A model generated the notes under the pieces. That model did no database searches, was not told where the DNA came from, and saw only the letters and a list, made by a program, of their open reading frames with translations. Position numbers and translations under genes: made by a program. 64,000 nucleotides of DNA from the NCBI RefSeq assembly GCF_036785885.1, contig NC_092320.1, positions 20,523,557 through 20,587,556 on the forward strand, given 5' to 3'. Numbering within the stretch: the stretch's first letter is position 1; each line of letters begins with the position of its first letter. Source of the stretch: Coffea arabica. Its lineage: Eukaryota; Streptophyta; Magnoliopsida; Gentianales; Rubiaceae. Positions 25,601 to 35,284 of the stretch are shown piece after piece.

Positions 25601-27171
25601 TTGTGTTCAAATCTCCCATATACCCTTTTTGCTCCTCTGTTCCGAAAATATTTTATTAAAATGAACATGCATATATAGCATAAAATCTAAAGGTAATTGA
25701 TGCACTAATATTCAATTATGTGCCTAATCCGAGTGCTAAAATGGGAATGATAACGAGGGACAATCATTTATTGTGCTTTTTCTTTTCCAGACAGAATTTC
25801 TCTTTTTTTTTTTTATGTTGTATTAATGTTACTTGCCAAGCCATTAAAAGGTACCTTAAGTTGACGAGAGAGAGTAGTAGTCAACTTTGTAGTGAATGCT
25901 TCAAGACTGACATTGCTGCTGTCTTTGTCTCTGCTCAGGAAGTAATTAAATGTGTAATCGTTTCCTCCGGTTCCAACCACAAACAAGTAGTGGGCTAGTG
26001 ATTTCCTAAAATCTTCCCCATTCCCGAATTCAGGAAGTGTCACGTTCTCGAAGTTTTCTATCTGCTTATTCAAGCTGAAAACCTGGCCCTGGAATCCATA
26101 ACATCAAAGAGCAAGTTTTTTTTATCAATTCTATTTTGCATGATCATCCACCACATGCATAGAAGAAGATGCAGTTTGATCATATATCGAAAAACTAAAG
26201 CCTTTATGACTGATCATCTCGAAATCAAGACCCTTTTTATGGCTTTTCAACTTTTATAATTGGCAATTAGTAAAAGCAAGTATCAAAATGTGTTTTATCA
26301 ATAAGGACAAATCTATATATAGGCTACAAAAGAGAAAATAACGAGTGGTGCAGATTTTGCTGCCTAAAAAGAAAAGAAACAAGAAAACTGAAAAAAAAAA
26401 GTGCATTATTAACAGCAATAAGAAGGTACACAATCGGATGAAATTGCTAATATTGTGTCTATGTTATTTAGGGGACTTTGACTGCAGTTTGTAAATCCAT
26501 CATTTGATAATGCACCATGGAGTTCTTCGACATGCAAAATAGACTTCCTAAACAAAAGAAGGCTACCTTTGGACCTGAACTCCAATCCCACTAAACTTTC
26601 CAAAAATGCAATATTGCTCCTCTTTCCTATGTGTAGATGGTTAACTCCACCTCATAAAATTTCAGCAGAGCAATTTAGACACCAAAAAATCAATGCATAT
26701 AAGCCAAATAGGAGAAGAAGCTTGTTGAAATTAAAGAAAAAAGAAAGGCTAGCTGGAGGTTTTTCTTACTGCAATTGCACCAGTTTCATCTAATATCCCA
26801 GAAGCACCAGATGCATAATTTACACCATAAAGGATCCTTCTCCCCTTAGTTGTGGGATCTGCAAAAGGTGGAATAAAAGTCGGAAGTTTTAGCAATTCAC
26901 CGAGAAGGTCGACCACATTCTTCCCGTTGGTGAATCTCCCAGTGGAACCATGAGGAAAATCTACTCCATAAGGGAAATAGTTGGCCTTAGCTAGTGAGTT
27001 TGGAAGGAAATTGTTATTGCCATTATCAACAAGGGAGCTTCCAAAGACAAACATCCCTCTAATTTTAGGATCATTATTTGCTGACACCTTTCCGTAGCAG
27101 CTGCAAAGATGAAGGCAAACAATGACAAAAAAGGCAAAGGAAATTGAACGCTTTGATGGTTTTGGCGCCAT
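22673..27171 (-). CDS. GDSL esterase/lipase (SGNH hydrolase), secreted
   Basis: Four minus-strand exons, 27171-26770, 26088-25855, 24045-23793 and 22905-22673, join in frame at GT-AG sites to give 373 residues, the usual plant GDSL size. These are extracellular or apoplastic lipid or ester hydrolases. The N-terminus has a hydrophobic signal peptide (SFAFFVIVCLHLCSC). Block I reads FGSSLVDNGNNN: the nucleophile Ser46 is kept, but the usual Asp of GDSL is Ser45. Block III is GTGGNDY (Asn177), and block V is DGLHPTE (Asp337, His340). The Cys pattern near the C-terminus (ACC, TLC, ICSNR) and the ending VYPMNIKQLSQ are standard for plant members. The introns are 681, 1,809 and 887 bp. The natural substrate cannot be inferred. 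Confidence 0.9.
23196..23525. mobile_element. Possible MITE in GDSL intron 3
   Basis: The left end (CAAATATCTATTTACTCCCC, then TATGATTTCACGTA) and the reversed right end (CAAATAACTCTCTATAATTT, then TATGTAAAG) are imperfect inverted repeats around an AT-rich core. The words resemble the MITE ends near 5768 and 17785. Limits are approximate. Confidence 0.45.
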
Positions 27172-28594
27172 TATGCTGAGGTTAGGTGCTGAGGTTTCGA
27201 GGTTTTGTCTAGGATAGTATGAATGATCTTTTTGTGGAGAGTGTACAAGGTATTAATAGGACTAAAAGCAAATGTATATGCAGGCAAATTTGGCTCAGCA
27301 GAATGAAATTAATTTTTTTTAGAAAAAACATTTAAAATAGTTTCAGCTCCGGCCACTTTTGTCAAAAAAAAAAAAAAAAAGTTTCAATCACTTGCCATAG
27401 ATTAGAACATACTTCAGGACCATAAGTCTCTTAGTACTTATAAATTATCTACCATACACAATGTTCCGTTTTTATCAATTGAACCAATACGTTTTGATAG
27501 AAATTAAATGGAAAAGCAAAAATAAACGGCAAAATGGATGAGATCCGCTGAAGAAGTATAAAGAAACATGGACCAAAAGCCACTTAATTGATAATGAAAA
27601 TTTTCCTATTTTAAAATTGTCTTGTAGATTTCAGCATTAGAATTTTGACCTTTTCAGGTAAGAAACCGATGATTAACAATTATTAGGCTCAAAAATATTA
27701 AGAATTACTAGAACTTTGACTTAGTCGATATGTCTTACCATACTTGTCACGGTTGACCATTCTGGAAACTGTCAATGTTTGGACTTTCTTGAATTTCTTG
27801 GCGGAAATTGTAGAATTATTCAAGCATTGAAAGCTGAAAAAGATTAGACTAATATTCTATTAGAATATACTCCATGTCTTAGATCTGAAAAAAAAAAAAA
27901 AAAAAAAGTCGCCAATGTCAATTATTGAGTGAGGTATGTCGTCGGTGTAGATTTTACTATTATAATACAATTTGAATTTTTCACATTAATTACATCAATT
28001 TGCAAACAATTCGGAAAGACAACAACACAATCCTACACTTGGTTCTAATAAACTGATTTAAGCAGCATTCATTTCAACAAAAAAAAAAAAAAAAGAAAAA
28101 ACCAAACAAGAAAGATTAAAGCAAGAAGCAATCAGATACCAAGTAAAGGAGGAAAATAAAGAGTCAGATTTCAAGCAATAATCTTCCCAATTTAGTCATG
28201 TTTTGGGCATGAAATTAAATTGCATCGGGTTTGGCAGTTAGACACAGCACACGGACATAAATGCTGTCATAGATCGGCAGTAAATGGCTTTACTTCAAAC
28301 ATTTGATGCATTAAAGAAAATGAATTTCAGTAAAAATAGTTTGTTGACCTCCATTAAAAAAAATAAAATTAATTTTATGGATATTTTCACCACTAAATCA
28401 TTTATCTACTTCCAACGTACTTTTGGCATCCACAGGACAATGGCAGTTTGAACCGAGAAGTTGTCTGCAAAGAACAGACAAGCTGCAAAACCCAACTACT
28501 ACAAATTAATGAGTTTTGCAAATAAACAGTTGTATTAGTAAAGCAATAATTACTAAATAACAAGCAACTTCTAGGAATACTTGTGGATCATGTT
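27172..28594. other. Upstream region of the GDSL gene and intergenic DNA
   Basis: A TATA-like TATTAATA (minus strand, near 27250-27258) lies about 80 bases before the GDSL start codon. The remainder is AT-rich with A-runs at 27364-27380, about 27888-27906 and 28079-28094. No gene is seen. Confidence 0.4.
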
Positions 28595-29069
28595 TAGGGG
28601 TGTGGGCGAATCAAATAGCTCGTGAGTAATTTACGAGCGACTTGGTCAAACACTCAGCTCGAGATCGAGTTCGAGTTCAAGCTACTCGTTTCATATAACG
28701 AGTTGGGTCCAAGTATCAATATTTATTACTAGAGTGCTTGAGGAGGTTAATCGAGTATTTGTATTATTTATGTATTATATATTTTAATTATGAAATGACT
28801 ATTATGTGTTCACATTTTAATAAATTTATATAAAGGAGTGTTCAATAAAAACTTGAGCTCAAACTCAAGTTGTTTCAGCTCAACAATGCTTGTAGTTTAC
28901 TCGAGTTCAAACGAGTTGAGTTCGAATTTAATTTCTATTACGATTGAGTCAAGTTCAAATTCAATGTCATGTATTCATTCGAATTCGAGTTCGAGTAGCA
29001 CTAATAGTGATCAAACTGAAGTTCAAGCATGGTACTAAGCGAGTTCAACTCAGTTTAATAGCATCCCTA
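28595..29069. mobile_element. Non-autonomous hAT-like element, 475 bp
   Basis: The ends are TAGGGGTGTGGGC and, on the other strand, TAGGGATGCTATT. They are flanked by ATCATGTT (28587-28594) and GTCATGTT (29070-29077), an 8-bp target duplication with one mismatch. Subterminal GAGTTCGAGTTC/GAACTCGA words are abundant. The 66-codon frame inside is a product of these repeats, not a gene. Confidence 0.8.
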
Positions 29070-29077
29070 GTCATGTT

Positions 29078-29605
29078 AGAATCAGTTACTTATTGTGTTT
29101 GGTAACACAGTGACATCCCATGAAAATCAAGTAGTATTAATGTGTTCCCACAGTTTGTTTAATTACTTTTGATCAATCAAGCAGTTGATAATTCACCATA
29201 AAAGAAATAATAATACTTTTTGTAGTTGCAACAAATTGTATTCGAATTCGAAGTCTGGCATGTAGTAAAGGAAATCCTCAGAAAGAGAGGACAGAAATGC
29301 CAAGCATATTGTTCCCAGCTTGCAATACGATGCTAGCATCATGCAGTCAAGAAAAACATATACCTTCTCTGATTTAAATGATACGGTAGCATTTTTAATA
29401 ATATGATGTATGTCACATAATAAGGTGATTGAAATAATCAAAAATTATATTTATAATGCAATTAAAAGAATTAGTTTTGACACAATAGATATCCAAACAC
29501 ACCGGAGACAAATATAACACAAAAATCCCGCTGAGAGGCACTTGTACAAGGTAGCAAGGGTTTCAGAAACACATTGGATGAACTTGTGCTCCCCCTGAGT
29601 GGTCA
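29078..29605. other. AT-rich spacer
   Basis: No gene or clear repeat is recognised; the short minus-strand frame at 29193-29441 has no family features. Confidence 0.3.
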
Positions 29606-29824
29606 GCCCTGTTTGGCACTTGAGTTTTTTTACTAAGTTTGTCTGTTACAAGTTTTTCAAAAATTTTAGTTATAGTAACTTCGAAAAACTTTTAAAAATT
29701 TTTAAATTATATACTTCAAAATATTCAAAAATTTACACACTTCAAAAATTTTTTTTAAAACTTCTACAGTAAAATACAGTAAAGTTTTAGACAAACACCC
29801 AAAAACTCACTTGACAAACGAGGC
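29606..29824. mobile_element. MITE, about 219 bp
   Basis: The left end GCCCTGTTTGGCACTTGAG and the reversed right end GCCTCGTTTGTCAAGTGAG both continue into GTTTTT and GTTTGTC, forming imperfect terminal inverted repeats around an A/T core. This is the same end type as the larger element at 12773-13853. No target duplication is clear. Confidence 0.65.
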
Positions 29825-30339
29825 AATAGGATAAGTGGGGGTATGTTCCTCATAAACTATGGGAAGATTGCTTAATTTGGAATTTGTAGGGATGAGCATA
29901 GGCAAAATTCCTTGAGTACAGATGTAACGTATATGTTAACATAATAAATCAAACTCGATAAATATGTAGTTTAGAAGTTTATTGTGATTAAGTTGTTGGC
30001 AAATTCTAACTATTTATTGTGGATTTCATTAAAATGTGTTTAAGGTGATAATATTGTAAATGTAAATATGATGTGAAACTCTATGTTAAATTTTTGTTTG
30101 AGTAAAACATTTTTATAACTGATCCAGTAGTCTGGGGAAGGATGGGAATGCACCTAACAAGTTATTGAAAATTCGAAAGGAACTAAACTATTTTTAAAAA
30201 TATTTCAGGAAATCCTGAATGGAAATGTTAAATTTTGTTTGGATATCACAATTGTTGGTGCCTTAGGAGGCCGGTACGGGTTGGTAGCACTGGCTATTCG
30301 CGGGTGTTGAACCAGAGTTTGATCTGGGGCCAGATTCAG
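29825..30339. other. AT-rich spacer before the inverted repeat
   Basis: No gene is supported. A GC-richer part begins near 30240 and leads into the left arm of the inverted repeat. Confidence 0.3.
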
Positions 30340-30666
30340 GGGCGCTTCCGCGGCAAATTTCTTCGTTTATTGCTTAAAAAAGATAAAGACGGGAAATTGG
30401 TGCTGGTCAAAGGGCCAATTCCAAATATATGGCCCCCAAGCTTGAAAAGTCCGGGCCGGAAGCCAAAATTTTCAAGCATGGCAGGGACCGACCCGCATTT
30501 CTGAAAAGCGGGGGCGCCTCAATTTTAAAAAGAAAAAAAATCTTGCTTAACAGTGTAATTGCCTTTGGCGTTTAAAAAAAAATTTTTCTTTGCCTTTCTT
30601 CAACTAAATCCACCAAATATTGTTGGGAAAAAAAATGGCATAAGAAAAAATGACTCAATAACAGCA
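30340..30666 (+). repeat. Left arm of a diverged 330-bp inverted repeat
   Basis: This sequence is related to the reverse complement of about 31985-32330. Matching words, in order, include GCAAATTTCTTC, GTCAAAGGGCCA / GTCAAAGGACCA, ATGGCAGGGACYGA, GCGGGGG, AATATTGYTGG and AAGAAAAAAT. It is GC-rich compared with its surroundings. An 89-codon frame (30235-30504) is open in this arm only. Confidence 0.65.
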
Positions 30667-30687
30667 GGTGCACATTTTGGAGATGGC

Positions 30688-31080
30688 TAGGGCTGCAATC
30701 GACTCAAATTCAATCAACATCGAGTTTGAGTTGAGCGTTAATAATATACGAGTCGAGTTCGAGCAGTCATTTGTTGGGTTCAATTGCCCGACGAACTGCT
30801 CAAAAATCTCGAGTTGATGCGAAATTATAAAAATATCCATACATCAATTAAAATCGAACTGACTTCGATCTCCTCGCGAACCAGAATGTCAAGCGAAATT
30901 CGAGCTGACGTCTTGAACTGCTCACGAGTTAGAAATAAGTTCAGTTTAAAATTTTCTTTTCCTAAATCGAGTCGAGCTCGATCTTCATTTTTTCGGTTCG
31001 ACGAGTTCGAGCTCGCACATTAACAAGTCCAACTCGATTTGATAAATTCAAAACCTGGCTCAATTCGATTTGCGAAATTA
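30688..31080. mobile_element. Decayed hAT-like element (GAGCTCGA family)
   Basis: The left end TAGGGCTGCAATCGA matches the intact element at 31152. The right end is degenerate (TTCGATTTGCGAAATTA). The body is full of CGAGTTCGAG-type words. No target duplication was found. It lies between the arms of the inverted repeat. Confidence 0.55.
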
Positions 31081-31151
31081 TTTTTGACTTTCTAATTACT
31101 TGGGCTAGAAATTTGTCACCCTTTTGTCACCCTCTCATCAGACATCCAAAG

Positions 31152-31580
31152 TAGGGCTGCAAACGAATCGAGCCGCTTGCGAGCGGCTCGAGTCGAGCTC
31201 GACATTAATCGAGCTCAGAATGACTCGAGCTCGATTAATGTCGAGCTCAGAATATTAAACTCGTTAGCTCGCGAGCCTTGAGTATATATATATTTTTTTT
31301 TATTTTTTTTATTTAATAATAAAATTATGTATATTATATATATTTTTTTATTTTTTATTTTTATAGTAAAATTACGGATATATCTTTAATATTTTATTAT
31401 TTATTCAGAAAAAAATATTATTTTATTTATTTTTTAAAAAAATAAAATAATTTTTTTTAATTTTTTTCGAGCTCGAGCTCGAAAATCGCCAGCTCGTCGA
31501 GCTCGAGCTTGATAAAATTTAGCCGAGACTTGGCTCGATTAGCTCAAAACTCGACTCGACTCAGCTCGTTTGCAACCCTA
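31152..31580. mobile_element. Non-autonomous hAT-like element, 429 bp
   Basis: Left end TAGGGCTGCAAACGA, right end (opposite strand) TAGGGTTGCAAACGA: 14 of 15 bases agree. A perfect 8-bp target duplication ATCCAAAG lies at 31144-31151 and 31581-31588. Dense GAGCTCGAGCTCGA arrays occur at both ends, around an A/T-only core. Confidence 0.92.
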
Positions 31581-31588
31581 ATCCAAAG

Positions 31589-31984
31589 TCATGGAACTCA
31601 ATCCTGTTCAGGCTAATCCTGTTGCCCTACATTCGTGCCTGTAATACAGCCAAACTTCAATTTGCTATATGCTCAGATGATGATGGCGAGCTACCACCAC
31701 TCCAACTTGATTTCGGACTAAGGAGATCCTTTCGGCGGTTGGCTCAATAGGGCATGCCACGTAGAAGAGGAGATGCGACTGCTCAACCACCTAAGAGATA
31801 AGAGCAAGAGGCCCGTACACTAGGGAAGGGTAACCCTCAGAACAATTACAATTAATCTATTTTGCATAAATTTCATTTGTTGCACACAAAAAATTTATAT
31901 TCAATTTTTGTGAATGAATTTTGATTTATATTTCTATACTAATTTGGTAGTTACATTAGGTGGTCATAAGTAGATATATTAGAA
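31589..31984. other. Inner spacer of the inverted repeat
   Basis: A GC-richer stretch at 31600-31850 does not match anything I recognise and has no long frame. AT-rich sequence follows. It may be the original interior of the element whose arms are at 30340 and 31985. Confidence 0.35.
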
Positions 31985-32330
31985 AAATGTTATTAAGTGA
32001 TTTTTTCTTGTGCGGTTTTTTTTTCCAGCAATATTTGCAAGATTTAGCCAAAGAAAGGTAATGATTTGTTTTTTTTTTTTTTATGCTGAAGGTAATTACG
32101 CCGTTAGGCAAGTTTTTTTTTTTTTTTTTTTTTTTTAAAAGCGTCCCCCTCTCCCCCGCATTTCAAAAATGCAATGGGGCATTTGTTGCCAATCAGTCCC
32201 TGCCATTTTTCTTTAAAAAAATATTTTTCCACCTCCAGCTTGAAATAATTGGAGCTGGTCCTTTGACTAGCGCCAATATGATGCCTTTTCCTTTTTTGAA
32301 AAATAAATGAAGAAATTTGCCCATTGTTAT
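31985..32330 (-). repeat. Right arm of the diverged inverted repeat
   Basis: This is the reverse-complement partner of 30340-30666, with a T-run at 32111-32136 that corresponds to an A-rich piece of the other arm. The open frames here are not conserved in the left arm, so coding is not supported. Confidence 0.65.
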
Positions 32331-34044
32331 AGCATATTCTAAAGAGTTTATGGAAAGTCGATAAAGGCTTTTCTTGAGTCATTATTATTGTGACTATTGA
32401 CTCCATTGAAATTGTGAATTTTGCGTTTGAAAAAACTGAAATTTGAAAATTGAAATCTAAAATCTAAAATATGAATCCATTAAATTATTGAACTTTTAAG
32501 TAGTAAATTTAATATATTTGAGTGTATATTATATTGAGTGATAAGTGAATAGTTTATCACTTATTTTTTGGAGCAAATAGTGCCTAAAAATTTAGTGTCA
32601 CTTAATTAATTTAGATGTCAATTTTTAGTATACCTGATAATTGGCCGAGTTAGGCTAGTTTATATTGGATTTTCACTTAAATAGATTATACCGAATCCGG
32701 CCAACTTTAGATTGGATTGGGTCATGTCAAACCCATAACCCAAATGTAATCTAACTTATTAATTAATATATTTTGATACATAAAGTTTCTCACGTACATT
32801 TACATACACAAAAAGATTTTTTTGACATACATAAATACATTTTCACATATATAAATATATTTTCATGCACTAACACACTTTCACACACACAAAAGCACAC
32901 TCACTTCTTAAACTCCTTGGAAACACATCATAAATAGAATAATACTTTATATTACTTGTATTGTGAATTTTAGATAATAAAGTGTACATTTAAATAGATT
33001 AGCTAAACAAATTCGTTTACTTTATACTTTTTAATACTACTAATGATTGAAACTTATTTAACATTTTTACCATTGATATCTGCTTTATTGTAAGTTCTAA
33101 TATTTAATGTATTTAAATTATTGAATGCTAAATTATATTATGCTTGAAAATGTAATTAAAAGACATATAATTTGTTGTATTATAATATTGATGAGGAATT
33201 TGTTAACAATAAAATAAAACAAGTTAGAGGAAAGTAAAAGAATGCAATTAGAACAAATTTAAAACTCTATTATAGGTACACAAAAATATTAACAAACAGA
33301 ATCAAGTAGCAATAGGATAATAACAATAAAAGAAAAGAAAAAAAAGGGGAGGAAAACAACATACTTTTAAAAGGCATAATAAATTGTCATAGAAGTTGAG
33401 CAACTATAACTATTGTTCTAAAAGTAAAATAAGCATGAGTTTTTATTTCAAGTTTCTTTTTTATTTTTAAATAAAAATTAAAATATGATTGAAAACATAC
33501 ATACATATATATATATTTTGAATACAAAATGGTCAATAATTTGTTAACATATGTCCAGATGCAAGTGGCTTGGCATATGTGTATTGAATTTTGTATTTAT
33601 TATTTTGAACTATTTTCAAACAAGTTGGGCATTGGGTGGCCAGATAAAAAATCCAACCCGTCCAATAAATAAGTTGGGTTATTCTTACTCAACCCAACAA
33701 AACCCATAACCCAACTCATCCAACTCATCCTTTAAAATTAATGGGCGGGTTGTTGGGTTATAGATTTTTTTTGCTAGCTCCAATTTTTAATTATTAAACA
33801 CAACTAAATATATTAAAATTTAAATCCATTAAGTTTAAATGATAAATTAGATTATCAAATAGGGCCTTACTCTGCTTCCTTCAAAGTAAAGTTTTTGTTA
33901 ATTAATTACTCCCAACCTTTTGTAAATTTGGGATTTGATTCTAGAGTTACTACATTACGACCCACATTTATTGTTGCTAGTTGCCACCCAAAGGATAGAT
34001 AGCACGAATCATAGTTATGAAACATGGCCCAACAGTTTAACTGG
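32331..34044. other. AT-rich intergenic DNA with old repeat remains
   Basis: Clusters of CCAACCC/GGGTTGG-type words at about 32640-32760 and 33640-33770 resemble subterminal parts of a hAT-like element. Clear terminal repeats or a target duplication were not found. No gene is present. Confidence 0.35.
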
Positions 34045-34059
34045 TCAACTCAATAAATT

Positions 34060-34246
34060 TTTTTTTCCTGAGAGAGGGGGTATTCGGGTCATCGGGTAAA
34101 CTGAACCCGACTAATCCCCCACCGGTCCTGAAGGAGAGGCCCCTTCCCTCCGAACACGATAATCATGGGGACTCGAACCCTGGTAAAAATGAATAACGGC
34201 TCCTAAAGAGGCTTGCTGTGACCAACTGAGCTGTCATGAGAGGCGA
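34060..34246 (-). mobile_element. tRNA-derived SINE, about 187 bp
   Basis: Read on the minus strand it has a pol III A box (TGACAGCTCAGTTGGTCA, 34219-34236), a B box (CCAGGGTTCGAGTCCCC, 34167-34183), a tRNA-unrelated GC-rich body and a short A-tail (T-run at 34060-34066 on the plus strand). A 15-bp target duplication flanks it: TCAACTCAATAAATT (34045-34059) and TCAACTCAGTAAATT (34247-34261), one mismatch. It is mobilised by LINE machinery in trans. It is not a functional tRNA gene. Confidence 0.88.
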
Positions 34247-34261
34247 TCAACTCAGTAAATT

Positions 34262-35284
34262 GATTACTTAATTGAGCCAGATCAATAGTTGGACCAAATT
34301 AGAAAGAAACTCGTTAACTAGACAATAATTTATTGATTTGATTAGTAAAATCTCAAAAAACCAACCAGTTCAACCACCTATTTGACCCACAATATCTTTA
34401 ATAATTTAAACATGTTATTTTATTACTCTACATTATATAACCATTGAATCAACCAATAAACTTGCAGTTCAACTTCTAACTTTGTTGAACTAATAGCCCT
34501 TTTGGGTTGATATCCGGACTGGGTTTAATAACTATGCTACTGCTGCCTCTTAACAATGATAACGAGTTAGCTTTGAGCAAGCTAGCTCCTTCAAAGTTCA
34601 AACCCGTTCTGGTGAGAGGCATTAACCCCTTACCTACTTCCAGGTCAACTGGCTCCTATATCAAATGATCAAATCTTTTCACTTGCAAGTCCTTTCGATG
34701 TCATCATTTGGCTTTGTCTCTATCTTCTTGGATCTCATCAACTTAAATAGACCCATACCTAGGATTCCAAAGGTTAATTACCTGTCCATTCAGCCAAGCC
34801 ATTGAATGTCACACCAAACTTTGTTTCCTTATTCATTTTTCTTTCTTTTTCCCTCTTGTTTTTGGTGGCAACCTACTCATTTGAAAGTCTTTAAATTGTG
34901 TGAAAAATCTCTTGTATTCCCCAGCAGGTCAATGTTTTCATTTTCTTATTCAAACAGCACAAGGCAAACAGGCTGGTCAATCTAGTTTTAAAGACTATTG
35001 GAAGCCACAATGCCAGAATATACCACTCCTATTATAAGGCAAAAAAAAAAAGAAAAAAGAAATCAAAATCTTGAGAACCAAATTCCAAAAAACCTTTTCT
35101 GAACCAACATAATATTTTGTATTCAAACCGAGTAAAAAGGATTAGGAAAAAAGGAGTTTCATCTTGCACGGAGTAAACTCCATACCATCATCAAATTGTA
35201 GTGATGTTCATAAATAGCCTGTTAACAAAAGCCTACGGTATACATGTGGTTATGTCTACTAAAAATAAAGGCAACTGCAGAAGG
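34262..35284. other. Intergenic DNA 3' of EMG1
   Basis: No gene is supported. A B-box-like word (GGGTTTGAACTTT, minus strand, near 34595) could mark an older SINE, but the A box is not convincing. The last few hundred bases probably include the EMG1 3' UTR. Confidence 0.35.

Noticed and set aside
28838-29038. 66-codon Ser/Asn-rich frame
   Set aside because: It lies inside a hAT-like element with an 8-bp target duplication, and its composition comes from the subterminal repeat words.
32083-32406. Frames on both strands around 32.1-32.4 kb
   Set aside because: They lie in the right arm of an inverted repeat, include homopolymer runs, and are not open in the matching left arm.
34160-34246. Possible tRNA gene on the minus strand
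   Set aside because: A and B boxes are present, but the sequence does not fold into a full tRNA with matched acceptor stem, has a tRNA-unrelated body and tail, and is flanked by a target duplication, so it is a SINE.
34500-34660. B-box-like word suggesting another SINE
   Set aside because: No convincing A box, tail or target duplication.
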